From NCBI GenBank assembly GCA_016209685.1, contig JACQVQ010000005.1, forward strand, positions 88,655 through 152,654: 64,000 nt of DNA, read 5' to 3'. The stretch is from Planctomycetota bacterium (GTDB taxonomy: Bacteria; Planctomycetota; Brocadiia; Brocadiales; Bathyanammoxibiaceae). A program made the position numbers and the translations under genes. Shown here one piece after another: positions 16,983 to 24,739 of the stretch; the stretch's first letter is position 1; every line of letters starts with the position of its first letter. The notes under the pieces were generated by a model. It worked only from the letters and a program-made list of their open reading frames with translations, made no database searches and had not been told where the DNA came from.

Positions 16983-18398
16983 ATGAGAAACAGAATACCA
17001 ATCCGCCTAAGGCGGACAGGGTCGTTGCTGGTGGTGCTCACCACCGTACTCATCGTATTGAACCAAGGCTACGCACAGGAATCTGGAAAGAAGGGTTCAA
17101 GTTACGCCCCCGTTGTCATCCAGGAGGACTTTGCAACCATAATGGCCAGAATGAAGACTGCAAAGCCCGAGGTGATGAAACGGCAGATGGACCTCCTAAA
17201 CGAACGTTATGACCTAAGCGACCGTCCAGCCAAAGAAGCAAAAATGTCCCGTGGGAAGCCCATCCAGGAAGGCGTGAGGGCCAAACTCCCCAAGGACATG
17301 ACCTGGGAGAAACTGTCAGCGATGAGTCCTGAAGAAATCCGCGAAAAGGACTTGTTCCCGGCGGGTTTTTTGCCCCTTACACACCCCAACCACCCGGAAG
17401 GTGGCATGGTCTTCCCCAAGTTCCATATAGAGGAAATCAAAAAGCAGGAGGGGCGAGACCTCACCCGTTTTGACCTGGACTTTGATTTGCCTGACCACTT
17501 TTTACCAGAGTTCCCTGCTCCCATTTACCTGACTACACGGCCAGACCTCGGTGACGTCTCTCAGGGCAAACTGGTAACCATTGACAATTACTACGAGCTG
17601 TTTAACGGGATACTAAACCCCAAACAACTTGAAGGGCTAAGGCTGTTGGTAACGGCCTTCCCACAACAGCAGTTCAACCAGACCGAAGACCGTCGCTCCG
17701 AACGCCCGAGCCGTGGGGTGGCCTGCCTGGACTGTCATGCAAACGGACATACCAACGCCTCCACCCACCTCGCAGGAGACGTCCGCCCCCAGGAGTTCCG
17801 CCACCGCATTGATACTCCAAGCCTGCGTGGCGTCAACATCCAACGCTTGTTCGGCTCACAGCGGGCACTAAACAGCGTAGAGGACTTCACTGAGTTTGAG
17901 CAGCGAGCCGCTTATTTTGACGGTGACCCGGTGATTGCAACGAAGAAGGGCGTCAACATCCTAGAGCGAGGTAGTCAGGTGCACTTCATGGCAGAGTTAC
18001 AGAAACTCCTGGACTTTCCACCCGCCCCCAAGCTAGGCATTGACGGCAGGCTGGACCCAAAGAAGGCCACCGAGTCTGAGATTAGGGGACAGAACCTCTT
18101 CTTCGGCAAGGCCAATTGTGCCTTCTGCCATCAACCGCCTTACTACACTGACAACCTCATGCACAACCTTAGGGTGGAACGTTTTTACAAGCCACGCATG
18201 ATTAACGGACGCATGGCCAGCGCCGATGGGCCAATCAAGACCTTCCCCCTGCGTGGCATTAAGGACTCACCACCGTATCTCCACGATGACCGACTGCTGA
18301 CCCTGGACGATGCTGTGGAGTTTTTCAACCTAATATTGGAAATCAAGCTGACCGAGCAAGAGAAGAAAGACCTTGTTGCATTTTTGCGGGCACTCTAA
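16983..18398 (+). CDS. Long dihaem cytochrome c peroxidase-like protein
   Basis: Exported protein of 471 residues with a signal peptide ending near AQESG. It has two haem c sites, CLDCH near residue 249 and CAFCH near residue 379. The C-terminal half resembles the CcpA/MauG family, including the LRGIKDSPPYLHDDRLLTLDDAVEFF segment. The first 200 residues are an extra domain of unknown role, so it is longer than the usual 330-residue peroxidase. Signal-peptide residues 6-12 (PIRLRRT) come from a CCGCCTAAGGCGG palindrome. It is probably cotranscribed with the peroxiredoxin and the next peroxidase. It may reduce peroxide or carry out a MauG-like oxidation. Confidence 0.82.
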   Translation: MRNRIPIRLRRTGSLLVVLTTVLIVLNQGYAQESGKKGSSYAPVVIQEDFATIMARMKTAKPEVMKRQMDLLNERYDLSDRPAKEAKMSRGKPIQEGVRAKLPKDMTWEKLSAMSPEEIREKDLFPAGFLPLTHPNHPEGGMVFPKFHIEEIKKQEGRDLTRFDLDFDLPDHFLPEFPAPIYLTTRPDLGDVSQGKLVTIDNYYELFNGILNPKQLEGLRLLVTAFPQQQFNQTEDRRSERPSRGVACLDCHANGHTNASTHLAGDVRPQEFRHRIDTPSLRGVNIQRLFGSQRALNSVEDFTEFEQRAAYFDGDPVIATKKGVNILERGSQVHFMAELQKLLDFPPAPKLGIDGRLDPKKATESEIRGQNLFFGKANCAFCHQPPYYTDNLMHNLRVERFYKPRMINGRMASADGPIKTFPLRGIKDSPPYLHDDRLLTLDDAVEFFNLILEIKLTEQEKKDLVAFLRAL

Positions 18399-18415
18399 CT
18401 TTAGAGGGGGATGTC

Positions 18416-19462
18416 ATGAATCTCTGCACGAACGTACTCAGAAAATTATTGCTATCCTTTATCTTTACCATCCTCTATACGGCTCAAGGCGAGGCCCAGC
18501 AATGCGTCATCATCAAGACGGATGGGGGGCAAAAGGTAAAGGCGCCCCTGGGACTCCCTGACCTGGAGGTGCCCAAGGATAACCCCATGACCCCGGAGAA
18601 GGTGGCCCTTGGGAAGAGACTCTACTTTGATAAAAGGCTGTCTCTGGATGACACCGTTAGCTGTGCCTCCTGCCACGACCTCAGGCTGGGTGGTGGGGAC
18701 GGGAGGGCGGTGTCCACAGGGATAAAGGGACAAAAGGGTGGTAGGAGTGCCCCCCCTACCATCAATGCCGCCTACTTCAACGTACAGTTCTGGGATGGAC
18801 GTGCCCCAAGCCTGGAAGGGCAGGCCAAGGGCCCTATAGTGAACCCCATTGAGATGGGTATGCCCTCTCATGCAGTAGCCGTAGAGAAACTCAAGGGCAT
18901 TGAAGGGTACCGGAAGGCCTTCCAGGAGGCGTTTGGTGGAGACATCACCATTGATGCCGCCGCCAGGGCCATCGCCTCCTATGAGAGGACGTTGCTCTCG
19001 GGCAATTCACCCTTTGACCGCTACATGTACGGGGGTGAGAAAGGGGCCCTTAACCCAATGGCGAAGATGGGGCTGGTGGTCTTCAGTGGTAAAGGGGGAT
19101 GCGCCCTCTGCCACCCTATCGGGCCAGATAGCGCCCTCTTCACCGACAACAACTTCCACAACCTGGGGGTTGGCATGGACAGGCCCGACCCTGATTTAGG
19201 CCGCTACAACGTTACAAAGCAGGAAAAGGACAAAGGGGCCTTTAAGACCCCTGGACTCCGCAACGTTGCACTGACCGCCCCATACATGCACGACGGCAAC
19301 GAACTCAACCTTGAGGCGGTGGTAGAGTTCTACGATAAAGGCGGTAAGCCCAACTCGCACCTCTCCACCACCATAAGACCCTTAAACCTCACAAGCACGG
19401 AAAAGGCCGCCTTAGTAGACTTCCTCAAATCCCTAACGAGCAGTGATATCCCTGAATTTTAA
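18416..19462 (+). CDS. Dihaem cytochrome c peroxidase (CcpA/MauG family)
   Basis: A 348-residue periplasmic enzyme with a signal peptide (about residues 1-28), haem sites CASCH near residue 83 and CALCH near residue 229, and the family motifs FWDGRAPSLEGQA, PIEMG and FKTPGLRNVALTAPYMHDG. Its length is that of canonical bacterial peroxidases. It uses cytochrome c electrons to reduce hydrogen peroxide to water outside the cytoplasm. It starts 17 bases after the preceding peroxidase, with GAGGGGG as ribosome site. Confidence 0.92.
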   Translation: MNLCTNVLRKLLLSFIFTILYTAQGEAQQCVIIKTDGGQKVKAPLGLPDLEVPKDNPMTPEKVALGKRLYFDKRLSLDDTVSCASCHDLRLGGGDGRAVSTGIKGQKGGRSAPPTINAAYFNVQFWDGRAPSLEGQAKGPIVNPIEMGMPSHAVAVEKLKGIEGYRKAFQEAFGGDITIDAAARAIASYERTLLSGNSPFDRYMYGGEKGALNPMAKMGLVVFSGKGGCALCHPIGPDSALFTDNNFHNLGVGMDRPDPDLGRYNVTKQEKDKGAFKTPGLRNVALTAPYMHDGNELNLEAVVEFYDKGGKPNSHLSTTIRPLNLTSTEKAALVDFLKSLTSSDIPEF

Positions 19463-19547
19463 TGTTGCGGTCTCTGAAAGATTGATATCCCTCCCCCTTG
19501 CCTGTCCTGATCCGCCTGAGGCGGAGAAGGGATGGGGGACACACCCC

Positions 19548-21059
19548 CTACCTAACATCCCCCTCCTTCCTCCTCCAGCCAAGGAACATGTCCGTATATT
19601 CGCCATGACTCCAGAAGTCGTAGGCCTCGTGTGTTATGTACAGTTTCTTCTCTATCTCCGAGAATCGGCGGAGGCGGCTTGCCTCTGCCTTTATCTTTAT
19701 TAGCCAGCGGTCCTGGGCCCATTCCCAGTAGCCATATATGGGACTATACACGGCACCATGGGCCTTGGCCTTATAGATGGCATCGGTAATGTCAACTAGG
19801 AGTTCGTAGGTGAGTCTCTCTATCTCGGAGACGTTGTACTTTCGGTTGTGTCCATCTGGCAAGAGGCTAAAGGTGTAATGCCCCCTCCAGTCAGGGGCGA
19901 GGTCCTGGGGCATGGGGTCAAGTAGCCCGTCATTAAGGAGGTCTACCACTATGGCCATCGCCTCACGGTATTTGGTGAAGCTCAGCTTTACGGCCTCGTC
20001 CATGGCCTCAAGCTGGTCACGGGCAAACCTGGAGGAGTGACAACCCTGGCACGTCTTCACCCACCATTCCCTTATCTCTCTGTATCTCGGCGCACCCCTG
20101 TCTACCAGGGAGGTGCCCATAAAGGTGTAGGCGGTAGAGGTCCTCCTGACGTTGTGCTCGCCCTGTTGCATGTGGCAGTAGGCGCAGGTGGGTGCCTTGT
20201 AATTTTTGTTGGCAAGCGGCTGGGAGAAATCCCACTCGTGGGCCTCTCCCTGGTATATCATCCCGTGGTAGGATTGCATATACATCTCGTACTCGTACTG
20301 CTCCGGGCCTGAGTGGCATACGCCGCAACTGGTGGGGCGGCGGGCCTCCTTTACTGAGAACTCATGCCTGGTGTGGCATCCATCGCAACGGTTCTCAGCA
20401 ATGGCATGGCATGTAAGGCAGGCAGAGACCTCCCCTGCAGGCTTTTCTACGTAACAACCGTCTTCAATAAGGTCAAGCTGGTAGGCATGGGCATGGGACC
20501 CCCTGCCACCATCTCTATGTCCTATCAGTTGCTGGGGATGGCACTCCCCGCAGGTATTGTAAGAGGGCATGAGCAGTCTTTCATGGTCAGTCCCGTGGCA
20601 CTTCTCACACCCTACTGCCTCCTTCCCCTCCGCCGGCCTGCCATGCCGGCTCCTCCTCCACTGGGCAACTATCTGGGGGTTCTCCACCGTGTGGCAGACG
20701 ATACACTCGTGCCCGGTGTACTGCCCCGGCACGGCGCTTACAGGACGAAAGGCAGAATTATTATAGTAGTGGTCGGGGTCGTACCACCTGACCATCGGAA
20801 GGAATTGAAAGAGCTGTCCGTATCTACCCTTCCCGGGGAAGAGTTTGTCGGGAGCGGTGTAATAGGCAGAGAGCCCACCGCCGTGGTAGACGTCCCCTGA
20901 GTCATCTGACCCTGCCTTCTCCCCCCGCAGGGTAGCCATCTCTTCCTGAAAGGACCTTTTCCCCTGTAGGTGTCCGCCTGAGGCGGATGCCCCGGCCTGT
21001 CCAGCACCTAACCACAAGAAGACTAAAAGACATCCCGCTAAAAGAAAAACCCTAGGCAT
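19548..21059 (-). CDS. Octaheme cytochrome c, hydroxylamine-oxidoreductase-like
   Basis: Exported multihaem protein of 503 residues from ATG 21059. That start was chosen because GGAGGGG lies just upstream and the signal peptide (VFLLAGCLLVFLWLGAG) follows. Eight CxxCH sites begin at about C119, C151, C170, C214, C225, C245, C292 and C337, with many extra His residues as distal ligands. Number, spacing and the helical C-terminal third match the HAO/octaheme family, which has many paralogues in anammox bacteria. Whether it has the tyrosine that cross-links the active haem (needed for oxidation) or lacks it (as in reductive members) cannot be decided by eye. It may oxidise hydroxylamine or hydrazine, or reduce nitrite. 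Four structured repeats lie upstream. Confidence 0.82.
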   Translation of the reverse strand: MPRVFLLAGCLLVFLWLGAGQAGASASGGHLQGKRSFQEEMATLRGEKAGSDDSGDVYHGGGLSAYYTAPDKLFPGKGRYGQLFQFLPMVRWYDPDHYYNNSAFRPVSAVPGQYTGHECIVCHTVENPQIVAQWRRSRHGRPAEGKEAVGCEKCHGTDHERLLMPSYNTCGECHPQQLIGHRDGGRGSHAHAYQLDLIEDGCYVEKPAGEVSACLTCHAIAENRCDGCHTRHEFSVKEARRPTSCGVCHSGPEQYEYEMYMQSYHGMIYQGEAHEWDFSQPLANKNYKAPTCAYCHMQQGEHNVRRTSTAYTFMGTSLVDRGAPRYREIREWWVKTCQGCHSSRFARDQLEAMDEAVKLSFTKYREAMAIVVDLLNDGLLDPMPQDLAPDWRGHYTFSLLPDGHNRKYNVSEIERLTYELLVDITDAIYKAKAHGAVYSPIYGYWEWAQDRWLIKIKAEASRLRRFSEIEKKLYITHEAYDFWSHGEYTDMFLGWRRKEGDVR

Positions 21060-21089
21060 AGGTTTTCCCCTCCACCTATCTACGTAGCG

Positions 21090-21117
21090 GTAGGGGCACA
21101 AAATATTGTGCCCCTAC
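21090..21117. repeat. GTAGGGGC-type palindrome before the octaheme gene
   Basis: Perfect 12-bp arms with core ACAA/TTGT and a 4-base centre, in the 5' leader of the octaheme gene. Confidence 0.9.
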
Positions 21118-21188
21118 TGAATCTGGACGGGTCTGTTAGTGACCGTATTGGGGGTGGTCCTACCAACCTAGTCTTCTAGAAATAAAAA

Positions 21189-21289
21189 CCCGCCCCGTCA
21201 TATTTGAGGGGTGGCATTCTCGTTACGTGTCCGGCCTCCAAGGCCGGTCACATCCTACCGACCACAGGCCAGCAGGTAGACGAGGCGGA
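21189..21289. ncRNA. Structured element, copy A of four
   Basis: Outer helix CCCGCCCCGTC/GACGAGGCGGA (9 of 11 paired), inner hairpin CCGGCCT/AGGCCGG with flanking GTG/CAC, and hairpin CTACC/GGTAG. Conserved words GAGGGGTGGCATTCTC and CCGACCACA are present. Read on the minus strand, the outer helix is followed by TTTTTATTT, like a terminator. The transcribed strand is unknown. Confidence 0.6.
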
Positions 21290-21359
21290 TTAGTCTCTCC
21301 TATCAAACTGCCCAAGGTATCAGGGCAGGTGCAAGACCTGCCCCTACTTAAGTCTAAAA

Positions 21360-21462
21360 CCCGCCCCACCCATTAGGTGAGGGGTGGCATTCTCTATTCG
21401 TGTCCGGCCTACAAGGTCAGACACACCCTGCCGACCACAAGTCAGCAGTCAGGTGGGGCGGG
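21360..21462. ncRNA. Structured element, copy B of four
   Basis: Outer helix CCCGCCCCACC/GGTGGGGCGGG, perfect over 11 bp, with two base pairs swapped relative to copy C. Inner hairpin GTGTC/GACAC extended by GGCCT/AGGTC. Same conserved words as copy A. Confidence 0.65.
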
Positions 21463-21496
21463 TAAATCTCTCTCATCAGCATCAAAAAGGTTAAAA

Positions 21497-21597
21497 TCCG
21501 CCCCGTCATAGTTGAGGGGTGGCATTCTCGTTACGTGTCCGGCCTCCAAGGCCGGTCACATCCTACCGACCACAAGCCAGCAGGTAGACGGGGCGGA
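21497..21597. ncRNA. Structured element, copy C of four
   Basis: Outer helix TCCGCCCCGTC/GACGGGGCGGA, perfect over 11 bp. The interior is nearly identical to copy A. On the minus strand it is followed by TTTTAACCTTTTTG. Confidence 0.65.
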
Positions 21598-21661
21598 TTA
21601 GTCTCTTATCCTCCAAAAAAACCTTGACTTTTAAGAAATATTGTTATTAGATTAAGTAAAC

Positions 21662-21767
21662 CCCGCCTCGTCGTAATTGAGGGGTGGCATTCTCCAGTTT
21701 TATGCCTTCAGCCCCCAAGGCTGAGGCACATCCTGCCGACCACAAGCCAGCAGGTAGACGAGGCGGG
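21662..21767. ncRNA. Structured element, copy D of four
   Basis: Outer helix CCCGCCTCGTC/GACGAGGCGGG, perfect over 11 bp. The inner hairpin has a wholly different but still paired sequence (TGCC/GGCA and TCAGCC/GGCTGA). A plus-strand promoter-like pair, TTGACT (21624) with 17 bases to TTAGAT (21647), would start transcription almost at the first base of this copy. Confidence 0.65.
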
Positions 21768-21773
21768 TTATAT

Positions 21774-22772
21774 CTATATCCCTTCAAGTTTCTTCCTCTT
21801 TTCCTGGGCTGAAAATTCTTTATCTTCTTTCTTCTTCCCCCTGGGTAGTTTCCACCTGACGTCAATATATTCCATCTGTTCAAGCTTCTTTCCCTCAGCC
21901 TTGACAATGCTAAGGAGGTTTTTGAGTTTCTGCCCGTCAGAAAGCTCATCTGCATGCCCACAGAGGGGGGGACAGCCCCACTTGATGGCTATCCCGCCGT
22001 TGGTCCAAATGGTAATGTCACTCTCGCCGTGGCTCCTGCCCCGGCCCACCTCAGTAACGTCCACAGACCTGAGGCCCATTACCTTGTGTACTTCGTTCTC
22101 CTTCAGGAAACGCACAAGCCCTACCCCGGCCAGTATCCCCTTATCTTCCATCCTCTGTCCTGCCCTCGGGACAATCCTTAACCTCCTGGATTCTATGTAA
22201 GGAGTCTTCCCCTGGTCCTGTGGCCATGAAAAATGCGTCCCTGGCAATACCATGCCTTCTTCATCAAGGAGATAAAAGACCTCGTCCCTTCGCTCCGCTC
22301 CAGGGCTGGCCTTTAGATTCGCTCCCCCCTTCTCCGCCTGAGGCGAATCAGGGTTTCGGCCCACTACAGGTTTATACACCGCTACGGCCCGCCTTATCTC
22401 TAACTGCACCCTTACTCTATTAGGGAATTCCCTTTTTACGGAGTGGACACTATTCACCCAGGGTATCCCTTCTAATCTCCTGGCTACCTCCTGGGTAAGC
22501 CCCTTATCAAAGAACCCCCGCCCTACTATCCCTCTGGTATCTTTTATCTCCCCCAGGAGGTTCTCTTTCACCCCATCTTCGGGGCGGATAACAAATACGA
22601 CCTCCTTTATCTTAAATTCTTCCAGTGCGGAGAAGTAACTCCACCCTTCATAAACACCCCAGACCAGGAGGCCAATAGTCACCACCGCAACGGGTATCTT
22701 GAAGTAATAGGCCCCTACTACTCTACGAAGCCTTCCTTCCTCTACCTGGTCTTTCTTTCCCTTTTCTGTCAT
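21774..22772 (-). CDS. ftsQ: Cell division protein FtsQ
   Basis: A 332-residue bitopic protein with a cytoplasmic tail (residues 1-27), one membrane helix (about 28-47, IPVAVVTIGLLVWGVYEG), a POTRA domain (FKIKEVVFV...GIPWVNSVHSVKREFPNRVRVQLEIRRAVAVY) and a beta domain. It links the FtsB/FtsL/FtsW/FtsI divisome core. Residues about 144-166 (NPDSPQAEKGGANLKASPGAER) look like two palindromic repeats in frame, which would explain the excess length. It is the last gene of the dcw operon here: ftsA and ftsZ, which normally follow, are absent. Confidence 0.85.
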   Translation of the reverse strand: MTEKGKKDQVEEGRLRRVVGAYYFKIPVAVVTIGLLVWGVYEGWSYFSALEEFKIKEVVFVIRPEDGVKENLLGEIKDTRGIVGRGFFDKGLTQEVARRLEGIPWVNSVHSVKREFPNRVRVQLEIRRAVAVYKPVVGRNPDSPQAEKGGANLKASPGAERRDEVFYLLDEEGMVLPGTHFSWPQDQGKTPYIESRRLRIVPRAGQRMEDKGILAGVGLVRFLKENEVHKVMGLRSVDVTEVGRGRSHGESDITIWTNGGIAIKWGCPPLCGHADELSDGQKLKNLLSIVKAEGKKLEQMEYIDVRWKLPRGKKKEDKEFSAQEKRKKLEGI

Positions 22773-22796
22773 CTATATTGCCTGTACGTACAGGGG

Positions 22797-23753
22797 TTAC
22801 ACTGACTCTTGCAGGGGCAGGGTTACCCTGCCCCTACTTAAGGCCAGACCCACTATCCTATTGCAGAGCTGTGAAAAGCTCATCCCAGTTGCCTGGGCGG
22901 CCTTGGGCAGGAGACTCCTCTCGGTAAACCCAGGAATGGTGTTCACCTCTAAGAGATAGAGGGACCCCAACTCATCGCACATCATGTCCACCCTGGAAAA
23001 ATCACTGCAACCCAGCGCCTTATGGGCCTTAAGGGCTATATCCTGGGCCTCTTGATATACCCCGCCGGGGAGTCCCGGACACAGGATGTAACGGGTGTTG
23101 GTATCCTTATACTTGGCCTCAAAGTCGTAAAACTCCCTGGAAGGCCTTATCTCTATTACAGGGAGGGCCTCTTCCCCCAGTACCCCTACCGTGAGTTCAC
23201 GGCCTGCAATATACTCCTCCAGAAGAACCGTATCCTCGTAACGGAAGGCTAACTCCAGGGCGGGGATAAGACCTTCAATTACCTTTACAATGGTCACCCC
23301 CACACTAGAACCGTTGCAAGCAGGCTTCACCACCAGGGGGAAGGACAACTTGCCTAGCCTGCTTATGGCGTGCTCCGGCCTGAGGGACTCGTGACGCCTC
23401 AGGACTATGAAATTGGGGGTGGATAGCCCCCTGGCCCTAAAGACCTTTTTGGACTCTACTTTATTAATGGCCTGCTTACTGGCACTCACGCCTGAACCCG
23501 TGTAGGGGATGCCCTTCGCCTCCAGCAGGGACTGAATCCCTCCATCTTCCCCAAAACAACCATGCAGGGCAACAAAGGCCAGGTCCACATCCCCCGCCTG
23601 AGACGGGTCAAGCTCCTCCACTCTCGTATCGTTCACGACTATGGGTATCACGGAATGGCCCGCCTCTTTGAGACCTTCTACCACCGCCTGGCCAGAGCGG
23701 AGAGACACCTCCCTCTCCGGGGAGATTCCACCCATCAAGACGGCCACTTTCAA
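22797..23753 (-). CDS. ddl: D-alanine--D-alanine ligase
   Basis: ATP-grasp ligase making the D-Ala-D-Ala end of the peptidoglycan stem. Motifs seen: VAVLMGGISPEREVSLRSG, LHGCFGEDGG, the VVKPACNGSSVGV ATP-grasp loop and LLEVNTIPGFTERSL. The TTG at 23753 is taken as start because GGAGAGG lies 5 bases upstream and this gives 318 residues, the family length. The frame is open to 23861, but that part is a repeat-derived segment (SEVGRRQSAED). The C-terminal residues TLPLQESV come from a GTAGGGGC-type palindrome at 22811-22837. Confidence 0.9.
   Translation of the reverse strand: MKVAVLMGGISPEREVSLRSGQAVVEGLKEAGHSVIPIVVNDTRVEELDPSQAGDVDLAFVALHGCFGEDGGIQSLLEAKGIPYTGSGVSASKQAINKVESKKVFRARGLSTPNFIVLRRHESLRPEHAISRLGKLSFPLVVKPACNGSSVGVTIVKVIEGLIPALELAFRYEDTVLLEEYIAGRELTVGVLGEEALPVIEIRPSREFYDFEAKYKDTNTRYILCPGLPGGVYQEAQDIALKAHKALGCSDFSRVDMMCDELGSLYLLEVNTIPGFTERSLLPKAAQATGMSFSQLCNRIVGLALSRGRVTLPLQESV
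22811..22837. repeat. GTAGGGGC-type palindrome at the 3' end of ddl
   Basis: Arms CAGGGGCAGGGT and ACCCTGCCCCTAC, read in frame as the last residues of Ddl. Confidence 0.85.
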
Positions 23754-23854
23754 TACTGCCTCTCCAGGGTGGCCGCCAGGTACTGGGTTCCGGTCCTCGG
23801 CTGACTGCCGACGGCCGACCTCGGACCGTAGACTATCGCTCGTAGCAGATGGGG

Positions 23855-24739
23855 CTACCATATCTTTATCTCTGGCTCCAGCCAGACTCCGAACCGTTTC
23901 TTCACCTCTTCTCTTATCCTCTGGATAAGCTCAAGGACCTGGGCCGCCGTGGCACTGCTCCAGTTTACGATAAAATTGGCATGTTTCCTGGATACCATCG
24001 CACCACCGACCTTAAGCCCCTTTAGCCCGGATTGGTCAATAAGGCCCCCTGCGCTCTGCCCTGGTGGGTTCTTAAAGACGCACCCGGCACTCTTTGCGGA
24101 AAGGGGCTGACTCCTGCTCTTTTCCTCGTAAACCTCCCTCATCCGGTGGAGGATTTCCTCCCTGGAACCTTTCTCAAGCCTTAACCTGGCCCCAAGGACA
24201 ATCTTCTGCCCCAGTCCCGCATTCCTGTACTGGAAATCTACTTGCCCCCGTGTGTAAGAATGCAATGCCCCATCGTATCCAATGGTAGATACCTCCTCAA
24301 TCCAGCGCTCTACAGTCCCATATTTACCGCCGGCATTCATGGCCACGGCACCCCCCACACTGCCGGGGATGCCCACCAGGTTCTCCAGCCCCTTAAGCTC
24401 CCACTCCGCCGTCCTCTGGATAAGCCTGGGGAGACTAACCCCCGCCTCTACCAGCACCTGTTCGTCGCTGCGCTCAATCCTGCTAAAAGCGCCCCTGGGG
24501 ATGTGGACCACCAGGCCCTCCACTCCGCTATCTCTTACTAAGATATTGCTCCCCTTACCAAGGACAAATATCTTAAGCCCTTGCTCCTTCCCGTAATCAA
24601 GAACCCCCTGAAGCTCCTCCGGGTTGGTAGGCTCTGCAAACAGGGTAGCAGACCCACCCACCTTAAAAGTGGTGTACCCCTTCAAGCACTGCTGATGCTT
24701 AATTTTGCCTCTTAAGTCCTTGACCATCGTAATGTCCAT
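23855..24739 (-). CDS. murB: UDP-N-acetylenolpyruvoylglucosamine reductase
   Basis: FAD enzyme giving UDP-MurNAc, about 294 residues (short, type II MurB). Motifs: YTTFKVGGSATLFAEP, GKGSNILVRD (FAD site), GIPGSVGGAVAMNAGGKYG, the SAGCVFKNP region with the proton-donor serine replaced by Cys or nearby residue, and HANFIVNW. The start lies inside murC. ATG at 24739 or 24727 are both possible; the open frame to 24802 is longer than needed. Translation is probably coupled to murC. Confidence 0.88.
   Translation of the reverse strand: MDITMVKDLRGKIKHQQCLKGYTTFKVGGSATLFAEPTNPEELQGVLDYGKEQGLKIFVLGKGSNILVRDSGVEGLVVHIPRGAFSRIERSDEQVLVEAGVSLPRLIQRTAEWELKGLENLVGIPGSVGGAVAMNAGGKYGTVERWIEEVSTIGYDGALHSYTRGQVDFQYRNAGLGQKIVLGARLRLEKGSREEILHRMREVYEEKSRSQPLSAKSAGCVFKNPPGQSAGGLIDQSGLKGLKVGGAMVSRKHANFIVNWSSATAAQVLELIQRIREEVKKRFGVWLEPEIKIW

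Noticed and set aside
21180-21775. CRISPR array
   Set aside because: The four units are about 100 nt, diverge from one another with compensatory changes, and their spacing is irregular; there are no cas genes.
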